Position numbers and translations under genes: made by a program. This document shows positions 33,080 to 40,099 of a DNA stretch of 64,000 nt, piece by piece. Source of the stretch: WS-9 sp036274595 (GTDB taxonomy: Bacteria > Eisenbacteria > RBG-16-71-46 > SZUA-252); contig DASUFL010000021.1 in the NCBI GenBank assembly GCA_036274595.1, positions 16,909 to 80,908 of the forward strand, read 5' to 3'. Under the pieces are notes generated by a model. It was given only the letters and a program-made list of their open reading frames with translations, made no database searches and had not been told where the DNA came from. How positions within the stretch are numbered: the first letter of the stretch is position 1; each line of letters begins with the position of its first letter.

Positions 33080-34900
33080 TCAGACCCTCGCCAGGACCGG
33101 GTAGACGTCGAGGGCCTCGTTCCACTCGGCCAGCTTGGTGATCCTCTGGGTTCGATCCTGCGGGAGGACGAAGGGTTGGCGGCCGCGGCAGTCGAAGATC
33201 ACGCCGACGACCCCGCCGCGGAGCGTCACCTCGCGCTCCCTCCCCTTGCCCGCGCCCACGTCGAGGCCGCGGTCGGGCCGGAGCATCGCCTTCACGGTCT
33301 GGCCGTCGGGAACCGGGATGAGCCTCAGGTAGCCGAACGGCACCGACACCTCCTCCTTCCGCCCGCCCTGGAACTCGAGCGACGCCTTGAGCGCCGTCAC
33401 GCCATCCTTGCACGCGCCCACCGGAGCGACGCTCGCGCCGAGTCGAATCAGGCAGTCCTTCTCGAACACCTGCTTCGCCGCCTCGGGATGCACGGTCGAG
33501 AGGACGCCGAGCTGCGGCATCATGAAGATCGAATCGACCGCGAGCTCCGTGACGTGCTCGGGGAGGAACGCGTCGAGCATCATGAGCGCCGACTGCGCGC
33601 GCCTGGGCGCGTGCGAGAGGACGCCGCCGCTCCCGACGAGGAGGTCGAGATGGTCGAGGCGCACGAGCGTCGCGCCGCTCCCCGTCTGCTCGAAGGTGTC
33701 GGAGATCGTCCGCTCCTGCTGCACTCCCTTCAGGCCGACGGCGAGCATCTTGTGCTGGTCGAACGCGAGCCGGAGCGCCTCCCGCGCGATCGCCTGCTCG
33801 ATCACGAGCTCCTCCAGCGTCTGCGGGATCGTGGTCGGGCGGATCATCTTGTTCTTGATGCGGTTGCGGAGGTCGGGCTCGCCGATCTCGAAGGGCACCC
33901 AGCGGAGGATGTTCGGAAGGCCGGCCTCCGCGAGCACGTTCGACACGCTGTAGGACATGCCGAGGTTCGCGCTCACGGTGCGATTGAAGACCCCCTGGAA
34001 GACCGAGAAGACGTCCGTCGTGGCCCCGCCGATGTCGACGCCGATGACGTTGATCTTCTCGTCCCGCGCGATTCGCTCCATGATCAGCCCGACCGCGCCG
34101 GGAGTCGGCATGATCGGCACCGGCGACCAGGTCATGAGCTTCTTGTACCCGGGCGCGTGCGCCATCACGTGCTCCATGAAGAGGTCGTGGATCTTGTCGC
34201 GGGCGGGCGAGAGATTCTCGCGCTCGAGGGTCGGGCGGAGATTGTCGGTGATGACCAGCGCGGTCTTCGAAGCGAGCCGCTCCTCGACGATCTGGCGCGC
34301 GTCCTTGTTCCCCGCGTAGATCACGGGGAGCTCGTAGCCCGCGCCGAGCCGCGCCTTGGGATCGGCCGCGGCGAGAAGCTCGGCCATCTCGGCCACGTGC
34401 GAGGTGGTGCCGCCGTCCACGCCCCCCGAGAGGAGGATCATGTCGGGGCGGAGCTGGCGGATCCGCTTGATCTTCTCGTGCGGGAGCCGCCCGTCGTTGC
34501 TCGCGATCACGTCCATGACGATCGCGCCCGCGCCGAGCGCGGCGCGCTGCGCGCTCTCGCCGGTCATGCTCTTCACCACCCCCGAGACCATCATCTGGAG
34601 CCCGCCCCCGGCGCTCGAGGTCGAGATGTAGAGGTCGACCCCCTCGTTCCCCTTCTGCGGCGAGAGGATCCGCTCGCCGTCGAGGAGCTTTCGGCCGGCC
34701 AGCTCCTCGACCTCCATGATGGCGTTCAGCACGCCGCGCGTGACGTCCTCGAACGGCGCTTCCACCGTGGTGGGCGCCTCGCCGCGCACGATGAGCCGGT
34801 ACTCCGCCCCCCGGCGCTCGATCAGGATCGCCTTGGTGGTCGTGCTGCCGCAGTCGGTCGCGAGGATCGACTGGATGTCGTCGGGCTTGGGAATGCTCAC
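33080..34900 (-). CDS. glmL: MutL/GlmL-family ASKHA ATPase
   Basis: 606 residues of the MutL (PF13941-type) actin-like ATPase family. The phosphate-1 motif is ATDCGSTTTKAILIE near residue 14, the phosphate-2 motif VIGVDIGGATTDVFSVF near 270, and the adenosine motif LLVGSGGVLSHAPRR near 445. Family members include GlmL, found beside the B12-dependent glutamate mutase genes glmS/glmE and thought to act as a reactivating chaperone. No mutase or cobalamin-binding protein is encoded in this window. The gene lies inside the gcv transcription unit, coupled upstream by ATGA to a small gene and followed at three bases by the KOW protein. Its client here is unknown. Confidence 0.88.
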   Translation of the reverse strand: MSIPKPDDIQSILATDCGSTTTKAILIERRGAEYRLIVRGEAPTTVEAPFEDVTRGVLNAIMEVEELAGRKLLDGERILSPQKGNEGVDLYISTSSAGGGLQMMVSGVVKSMTGESAQRAALGAGAIVMDVIASNDGRLPHEKIKRIRQLRPDMILLSGGVDGGTTSHVAEMAELLAAADPKARLGAGYELPVIYAGNKDARQIVEERLASKTALVITDNLRPTLERENLSPARDKIHDLFMEHVMAHAPGYKKLMTWSPVPIMPTPGAVGLIMERIARDEKINVIGVDIGGATTDVFSVFQGVFNRTVSANLGMSYSVSNVLAEAGLPNILRWVPFEIGEPDLRNRIKNKMIRPTTIPQTLEELVIEQAIAREALRLAFDQHKMLAVGLKGVQQERTISDTFEQTGSGATLVRLDHLDLLVGSGGVLSHAPRRAQSALMMLDAFLPEHVTELAVDSIFMMPQLGVLSTVHPEAAKQVFEKDCLIRLGASVAPVGACKDGVTALKASLEFQGGRKEEVSVPFGYLRLIPVPDGQTVKAMLRPDRGLDVGAGKGREREVTLRGGVVGVIFDCRGRQPFVLPQDRTQRITKLAEWNEALDVYPVLARV

Positions 34901-35301
34901 GAAGATTCCTTTCGGTTCCGCGCCTCGTCGCGCTCCGCGCGCCGGCGCGCCTTGGCCGCCCGCTCCTCGTCGCGAACCGCCTCGTCGCGCCGCTCGATCT
35001 TCACGAGCAGCGCCTCCAAGGTGTCGCGCCGCTCCACGAGGGCGGCGAATCGCTCGTAGTCCGGAACCGTGAAGAAGGCCCGGACCATCGGTTCGAAAAA
35101 GTAGAGCGCCTGGCTGCTCACGAACGAGAGCGGCTTGACGCTCTCGAGCGTGAGGATGGCCGGCACCGTCATCCGGAGCGCGACCACGCGCTCCGCCACC
35201 CGGTCGAGCAAGGCCTCGTCTTCCGGCGACCGCGTGTCAGGCGGCGCGGGACTTGAGGCGCGCTTCCACGAACGCAACCACTTGATCGCGGTTCCCTCCA
35301 A
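34897..35301 (-). CDS. Small conserved-looking protein upstream of glmL, function unknown
   Basis: Up to 134 residues. The core, about residues 35-100 (RVVALRMTVPAILTLESVK, PLSFVSSQALYFFEPMVRAF, FAALVERRDTLEALLVKIE), is helical and well organised. It is followed by a highly charged Arg/Glu tail. I do not recognise the family. The first start (35301) overlaps the PH-like gene by 65 bases; a TTG at 35211 would avoid the overlap and give 104 residues. The stop overlaps the ATG of glmL (ATGA), a strong hint of coupling and shared function. Confidence 0.6.
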   Translation of the reverse strand: MEGTAIKWLRSWKRASSPAPPDTRSPEDEALLDRVAERVVALRMTVPAILTLESVKPLSFVSSQALYFFEPMVRAFFTVPDYERFAALVERRDTLEALLVKIERRDEAVRDEERAAKARRRAERDEARNRKESS

Positions 35302-35689
35302 AGAGGAGCCGGACGCCGCGATACGCTTCGAGCCAGCTCCGCTTCTCGAATGGGCTCAGGAAAACGCCCGTCTGGTCCACCGTCATGCGCCGCATCTCCG
35401 TCCACGGGCGGACTCGGGCCACGCCCAGGGACCGCACCTCGACCGCGTCGTCGGTCAGCCGGTACGTCGTCGGCAAGAGAAACGACGAGAGCGAGACGAG
35501 AATGAAGAGCGGCGTCGCCACGCCCAGCACCCGATCCTGGGTCCCGTGCGCCACGAGCACGCCAAGAACGATCGCGGAGGCCGCGAGCACGGCCGCCGCG
35601 AGCGGCCGCTCGCGCGCGGGCCACGCGGTCCAGGTGAGCGCGCCTTCCGGCGTTTGGGCCGGGCGGCGCTCCCGCTCAGCCTCCGGCAC
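35237..35689 (-). CDS. Two-TM membrane protein with PH-like (YdbS/bPH-type) domain
   Basis: 150 residues: a short N-terminal region, two adjacent transmembrane segments (AAAVLAASAIVLGVLVAHG and ATPLFILVSLSSFLLPT), then a beta-rich domain. Its pattern (YRLTDDAVEVRSLGVARVRPW, MRRMTVDQTGVFL, RGVRLLFGGNRDQVVAFVE) resembles bacterial PH domains that follow TM hairpins. Function unknown. The GTG start overlaps the gcvPB stop by 14 bases, tying it to the gcv operon. The gene overlaps the next small gene. Confidence 0.7.
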   Translation of the reverse strand: MPEAERERRPAQTPEGALTWTAWPARERPLAAAVLAASAIVLGVLVAHGTQDRVLGVATPLFILVSLSSFLLPTTYRLTDDAVEVRSLGVARVRPWTEMRRMTVDQTGVFLSPFEKRSWLEAYRGVRLLFGGNRDQVVAFVEARLKSRAA

Positions 35690-37145
35690 CCTCGGCCTCG
35701 AGATCCTGCCAGGAGAGGATCAGCTTCCTCGCGGCCCGCCCCTCGTCCAGGCGGCGCACCGGCGTCTGCGTGGGCGCCTGGCGGACGCGTTCCGGATCCT
35801 CCACGCTCTCCCGGTCGATCTGCAGCATCGCATCCGCGAAGGCGTCGAGGCTCGCTTTCGTCTCCGTCTCGGTGGGCTCGATCATGAGCGCCTCCTCGAC
35901 GATGAGCGGGAAGTAGATCGTCGGCGCGTGCATGCCGAAATCGAGGAGCCGCTTCGCGATGTCGAGCGCCTTCACCCCGCGCGCCTTCTGGCGCGACGCG
36001 GAGAGAACGAACTCGTGCATGCAGGGCCCGTCGTGGGACGGGGCATACGCGTCCTTGAGCCTCGCCTTGAGATAGTTCGCGTTGAGGATGGCCTCGCGGC
36101 TCGCCTCGGCGATGCCCGACGCTCCGAGCGAGCGCATGTAGCAGAGCGCCCGCACCAGAATTCCAAAGTTCCCGTAATACGAGTGCACGCGCCCGATCGA
36201 CTTGGGACGGTCGTAGCTCCAGCGGTACCGGTCGCCGTCCTGCTCCACCACCGGCATCGGGAGATACGGCTCGAGGTCCTTCCGGACGCAGAGAACGCCG
36301 CCGCCGGGGCCGCCCCCGCCGTGCGGCGTCGAGAACGTCTTGTGGAGATTGATGTGCGCGAAGTCGAAGCCCATCGCGCCCGGGCTCGCGAGCCCCATCA
36401 TCGCGTTCAGGTTCGCGCCGTCCAGATAGAGGAGCGCGCCGGCGTCGTGGATGAGCTTCGCGATCGTCCCGACCTGCCGCTCGAAGATCCCGAGCGTGTT
36501 CGGGTTGGTCAGCATCATCGCCGCCGTCTTGGGCGAGATCGCGCGCTTCAAGGCGTCGAGGTCGATGCACCCGTCAGGACCGGACGGGATCTGCACCACC
36601 CGGTAGCCCACCTGATGCACCGTCGACGGGTTCGTGCCGTGGGCCGAGTCGGGCACGATCACTTCCTCGCGCGGGTCGCCGTGATCGCTGTGGTACGCCC
36701 GTGCCATGAGCACCGCGGCCAATTCGCACTGCGCGCCGGCGGCGGGCTGCGTGGTCACGCCCGGCATTCCCATCACGACGCGGAGCCATTCGTGGAGCTC
36801 GAGAACGACGGCGAGCGCTCCCTGCGCCAGCTCGTCCGGCTGGAGCGGATGGATCGCGGCGAAGCCCGGGATTCGCGCCATCTCGTCGTTCAGCTTCGGG
36901 TTGTATTTCATCGTGCACGACCCGAGCGGATAGATGGCCTTGTCGATATGGTGGTTCAAGGTCGAGAGGTTCACGAAGTGGCGCATCGCGACCGGCTCGG
37001 AGATCTCGGGGAGCGCGGCGCGGTCCTTCCGGATGCGGTCGGCCGGCAGCAGGCGATCGACGCCGCGGGCGGGCACGTCGAGCGGCATGAGCCGCGGCCC
37101 GCGGTGTCCTTCGACGGAGAGCTCGCTCAGGGTCAGCTCTGACAC
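35676..37145 (-). CDS. gcvPB: Glycine dehydrogenase (decarboxylating) subunit 2
   Basis: 489 residues; the C-terminal half of the P protein in organisms with a split enzyme. With subunit 1 it decarboxylates glycine and passes the aminomethyl group to lipoyl-GcvH. The PLP lysine lies in INLHKTFSTPHGGGGPG. Also typical are LGSCTMKYNPKLNDEMARIPGF, VTTQPAAGAQCELA, DSAHGTNPST, LTNPNTLGIFE and MHAPTIYFPLIV. The GTG start at 37145 lies inside the last codons of gcvPA (13-base overlap). Confidence 0.96.
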   Translation of the reverse strand: MSELTLSELSVEGHRGPRLMPLDVPARGVDRLLPADRIRKDRAALPEISEPVAMRHFVNLSTLNHHIDKAIYPLGSCTMKYNPKLNDEMARIPGFAAIHPLQPDELAQGALAVVLELHEWLRVVMGMPGVTTQPAAGAQCELAAVLMARAYHSDHGDPREEVIVPDSAHGTNPSTVHQVGYRVVQIPSGPDGCIDLDALKRAISPKTAAMMLTNPNTLGIFERQVGTIAKLIHDAGALLYLDGANLNAMMGLASPGAMGFDFAHINLHKTFSTPHGGGGPGGGVLCVRKDLEPYLPMPVVEQDGDRYRWSYDRPKSIGRVHSYYGNFGILVRALCYMRSLGASGIAEASREAILNANYLKARLKDAYAPSHDGPCMHEFVLSASRQKARGVKALDIAKRLLDFGMHAPTIYFPLIVEEALMIEPTETETKASLDAFADAMLQIDRESVEDPERVRQAPTQTPVRRLDEGRAARKLILSWQDLEAEGAGG

Positions 37146-38518
37146 GCGGCCTCCTCCCTCGGGCTCTTGGCGTGGGCCTTGGCCCACGACGCGAGCGCTT
37201 CGACGTAGCGGTCCAGGTCTTCCTTGCTCCGCTTCTCGGTCACGGCCACGAGGAGATCGTTCGGACGGGAGCGGTCGAACCGGGCGAGCGGGATGCCCGC
37301 GAGGATGCGGCGGTCGAGCGCCGCGCGCGCGAACGACTCCGCCGCCGCGGGAAGGCGAAGCACGAGCTCCCGGAAGAAGGGCGCGTCCTCGTGCGCCAAC
37401 CTGATGCCTGGGATCTCGCGGACCCGATCGGCGAGGTAGTGCGCGCGCTCCAGGCACTGGGTCGCCACGTCCTTGAGTCCCTCCGCGCCGAGGAGCGCCA
37501 GGTAGACCGTGTTCGCGAGGGCCATCAGCCCCTGGTTGGTGCAGATGTTGGAGGTCGCGCGCTCCCGCCTGATGTGCTGCTCGCGGGTCTGGAGCGTCAG
37601 CACGTAGCCGCGCTTCCCCTCGAGATCCACGGTCACCCCCGCGAGACGCCCCGGGAGCCTTCTCACCTCCGCCTTCCGGATGGCGAAGAAGCCGACCAGG
37701 GGGCCGCCGTAGGCCATCGGAACGCCGAGCGGCTGCCCTTCGCCGAAGACCACGTCCGCTCCGTCGTGCCCCGGCGGACGCAGCAGGGCGAGCGCCACCG
37801 GATCCGCCCCCGCGAGCGAATAGGCGCCGATCTCGTGGGCGGCCTTGGTCAGCGCGGCGCCATCTTCCACCACGCCCTCGAAGTTCGGCTGCGCCCAGAT
37901 CAGGGCCGCCACGTCGGACCCGGCCGTGGCGATCGGTCCCGCGGGCGTGCGCCCGTTCTCGAGCGCGATCTCCTCGATGTGGAATCCGCCCGCCGACGCG
38001 TAGGTGCGGAGCACCTCGCGCGTGTGCGGGTGGACGCCGGCCGAGCAGAGCATGCGCTTCTTGCCCGTGGCGCCGGCCGCGAAGTGGGCCGCTTCCACGG
38101 CCGCCGTCGCCCCGTCGTACAGGGACGCGTTGGCGACTTCCATGCCGGTCAGCTCGCGGATCATGGACTGGTACTCGAAGATCACCTGCAGCGTGCCCTG
38201 CGCGACCTCGGGCTGGTAGGGCGTGTAGGCCGTCGCATACTCGGAGCGCGACACGATCGAGCGGAGCGCGGCCGGGATGAAGTGGTCGTAGATGCCGCCG
38301 CCCAGGAAGCAGGCATACCGGCCCGCGTCGGCGTTCCGCTCGCCCCACTGCTCGAAGCGGCGCGCGATCTCGTACTCCGCGAGCGGCGCGGGAAGCGGAA
38401 GCGGGCCCTGGACGCGGAATTCAGCGGGAATCGAGGCCCAGAGATCCTCGTCCCGGGAGACGCCGATCCGCTCCAGCATGGCGCGGCGCTCGGCGTCGCT
38501 CCGTCCGACGAAGCTCAC
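37133..38518 (-). CDS. gcvPA: Glycine dehydrogenase (decarboxylating) subunit 1
   Basis: 461 residues; the N-terminal-type half of the split P protein. Features include CFLGGGIYDHFIPAALRSI, YTPYQPEVAQGTLQVIFEYQ, ANASLYDGATAAVEAA, VFGEGQPLGVPMAYGGPLVG, REQHIRRERATSNICTNQ and GIPLARF near the C-terminus. It has no PLP lysine of its own, as expected for this subunit. The GTG start at 38518 overlaps the gcvH stop as GTGA. It forms the P enzyme with GcvPB. Confidence 0.96.
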   Translation of the reverse strand: MSFVGRSDAERRAMLERIGVSRDEDLWASIPAEFRVQGPLPLPAPLAEYEIARRFEQWGERNADAGRYACFLGGGIYDHFIPAALRSIVSRSEYATAYTPYQPEVAQGTLQVIFEYQSMIRELTGMEVANASLYDGATAAVEAAHFAAGATGKKRMLCSAGVHPHTREVLRTYASAGGFHIEEIALENGRTPAGPIATAGSDVAALIWAQPNFEGVVEDGAALTKAAHEIGAYSLAGADPVALALLRPPGHDGADVVFGEGQPLGVPMAYGGPLVGFFAIRKAEVRRLPGRLAGVTVDLEGKRGYVLTLQTREQHIRRERATSNICTNQGLMALANTVYLALLGAEGLKDVATQCLERAHYLADRVREIPGIRLAHEDAPFFRELVLRLPAAAESFARAALDRRILAGIPLARFDRSRPNDLLVAVTEKRSKEDLDRYVEALASWAKAHAKSPREEAACQS

Positions 38519-38901
38519 GCGTGCGCCCCCAGGGTCTTCTCGTAGTCCTCGGCCGAGAGGAGCGCGTTCACTTCGGCGGGCGACTCGAGCCGGATGCGCA
38601 CCATCCACCCGTCCTTGTAGGGCGAGCGGTTCACGAGCGCGGGATCGTCCTTGAGCGCGCCGTTCACCGCCACGATCTCGCCGGTGACCGGGGCGAAGAG
38701 ATCGCTCACCGTCTTCACCGCGTCGATCGTGCCGAACGTCTTCATGTACGTCACCTTGGAGCCTGGGGCCGGGAGCTCGACGAAGATCACATCGCCCAGC
38801 TCCCCCTGCGCGTAGTCGGTCACGCCCACCACCGCCTCGCCCCCCTCGACGCGGATCCACTCGTGCTCCTTCGTGTAGCGCAGCTCGCGCGGCACGTTCA
38901 T
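38515..38901 (-). CDS. gcvH: Glycine cleavage system H protein
   Basis: A 128-residue lipoyl carrier that shuttles the aminomethyl group from P to T protein. It shows LRYTKEHEWIRVEGGEAVVG, DYAQGELGDVIFVELP and the lipoylation site FGTIDAVKTVSDLFAPVTGE, with Lys in AVKTVSDL near residue 65. The C-terminal part KDGWMVRIRLESPAE is also typical. ATGA overlap with gcvT upstream and GTGA overlap with gcvPA downstream. The lipM-type gene in this window could supply its octanoyl group. Confidence 0.97.
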   Translation of the reverse strand: MNVPRELRYTKEHEWIRVEGGEAVVGVTDYAQGELGDVIFVELPAPGSKVTYMKTFGTIDAVKTVSDLFAPVTGEIVAVNGALKDDPALVNRSPYKDGWMVRIRLESPAEVNALLSAEDYEKTLGAHA

Positions 38902-40031
38902 TGCGGCCTCCTGGGTTTCGGCGATCGAACGGATCCGTGCTGGTACATCGGACGCGCGGTGACCTTGGCCGGCACGGCATGGCCGCGCGTGACCACGTCG
39001 ACGGTCTGGCCTATGGCCGAGACCTCGCGCGCGAGGTAGGCCATGGCGATCGGACGCCCGATCGAGAGGCCCATCGAGCCGCTCGTGACCTTGCCGACGT
39101 TGGCCCCGTCCTTGTCGACCTCCGCGCCGGCGCGCGCGATCTTGTCGCCATCGAGGACCAGCCCCTGGAGCCGGCGCGACACGCCCAGCTCCTTGGACCG
39201 GCGGAGCGATTCCGCCCCGATGAACTCGGACTTGTCCCACCGCACGGTCCACGCGAGCCCCGCCTCGAGCGGGTTCGTGGTCTCGTCGATGTCGTTCCCG
39301 TAGAGGCAGTAGCCCATCTCGAGCCTGAGCGTGTCCCGCGCGCCGAGACCGATCGGGCGGATTCCCTCGGGGCTCCCCGCCTCGAAGACGCGATCCCAGA
39401 GCGCGAGCGCGCGCGGCGCGCGGACGTAGATCTCGAACCCGTCCTCGCCCGTGTAGCCGGTGCGCGAGATGAGCGTCCAGTCGTCGCCGGTTCCGATCTC
39501 GAATCCTTCGTAGAAGCCGAGCGCGCGGACGCGCTCGCCGTAGAGCCGCGCGACCACGTCCTCGGACTTGGGACCCTGCACCGCGAGCTGCGCCGTCCCT
39601 GCGTTCTCGTCATGCACGGTGACGTCGGCCGGGCAGTGCTCCTGGACCCAGGCGAGGTCCTTCTCGAAGTTCGCGGCGTTCACGACGAGGAGCCGGTCCT
39701 CGCCCAGTCCGTAGACGAGGAGGTCGTCGATGATTCCCCCGCTCTCGAGGCACATGGGCGTGTAGACCACCTTGCCTTCCGGGAGCTGGCCCGCCTCGTT
39801 CGTGACGAGCCGGTTCGCGAGGGCGACGGCGCCGCCGCCGGTCAGCCGGATCTCGCCCATGTGGGAGACATCGAAGACCCCGACCCCGGTGCGGACGGCC
39901 CGGTGCTCGGCCATGATCCCTTCGTACTGGATCGGCATCTCGTGCCCGGCAAAGGGGACCATCTTGGCCCCGAGGGCCACGTGGCGGGGGTAGAACGGAG
40001 TGCGCGTGAGCGCGGAGGCCGTTTCGAGCAT
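38898..40031 (-). CDS. gcvT: Aminomethyltransferase (glycine cleavage T protein)
   Basis: 377 residues; transfers the methylene group from aminomethyl-GcvH to tetrahydrofolate and releases ammonia. Family signatures: MVPFAGHEMPIQYEGIMAEH, VGVFDVSHMGEI, QLAVQGPKSEDVV, RTGYTGEDGFEIYV, GLGARDTLRLEMGYCLYGND, IGAESL and GKVTSGSMGLSIGRPIAMAY. It is the first gene of the gcv operon: ATG preceded by GGAAAGAGG and a recognisable promoter. No glycine riboswitch fits in the 68-base space before it. Confidence 0.96.
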   Translation of the reverse strand: MLETASALTRTPFYPRHVALGAKMVPFAGHEMPIQYEGIMAEHRAVRTGVGVFDVSHMGEIRLTGGGAVALANRLVTNEAGQLPEGKVVYTPMCLESGGIIDDLLVYGLGEDRLLVVNAANFEKDLAWVQEHCPADVTVHDENAGTAQLAVQGPKSEDVVARLYGERVRALGFYEGFEIGTGDDWTLISRTGYTGEDGFEIYVRAPRALALWDRVFEAGSPEGIRPIGLGARDTLRLEMGYCLYGNDIDETTNPLEAGLAWTVRWDKSEFIGAESLRRSKELGVSRRLQGLVLDGDKIARAGAEVDKDGANVGKVTSGSMGLSIGRPIAMAYLAREVSAIGQTVDVVTRGHAVPAKVTARPMYQHGSVRSPKPRRPQ

Positions 40032-40047
40032 CCTCTTTCCTTAGGGA

Positions 40048-40076
40048 TAGATACGGCGTCGATCGAAGAGGGGCAA
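40048..40076 (-). promoter_or_regulatory. Promoter of the gcvT-led operon
   Basis: TTGCCC (40076-40071), 17-base spacer, TATCTA (40053-40048), then a short leader with GGAAAGAGG before ATG 40031. Only moderate matches to consensus, but the placement is right. Confidence 0.45.
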
Positions 40077-40099
40077 CCTTAGCACATCCCCCGTGGATT

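Noticed and set aside
40032..40099. Glycine riboswitch before gcvT
   Set aside because: Only 68 bases separate uvrA and gcvT, occupied by a promoter and Shine-Dalgarno; no aptamer pattern fits.
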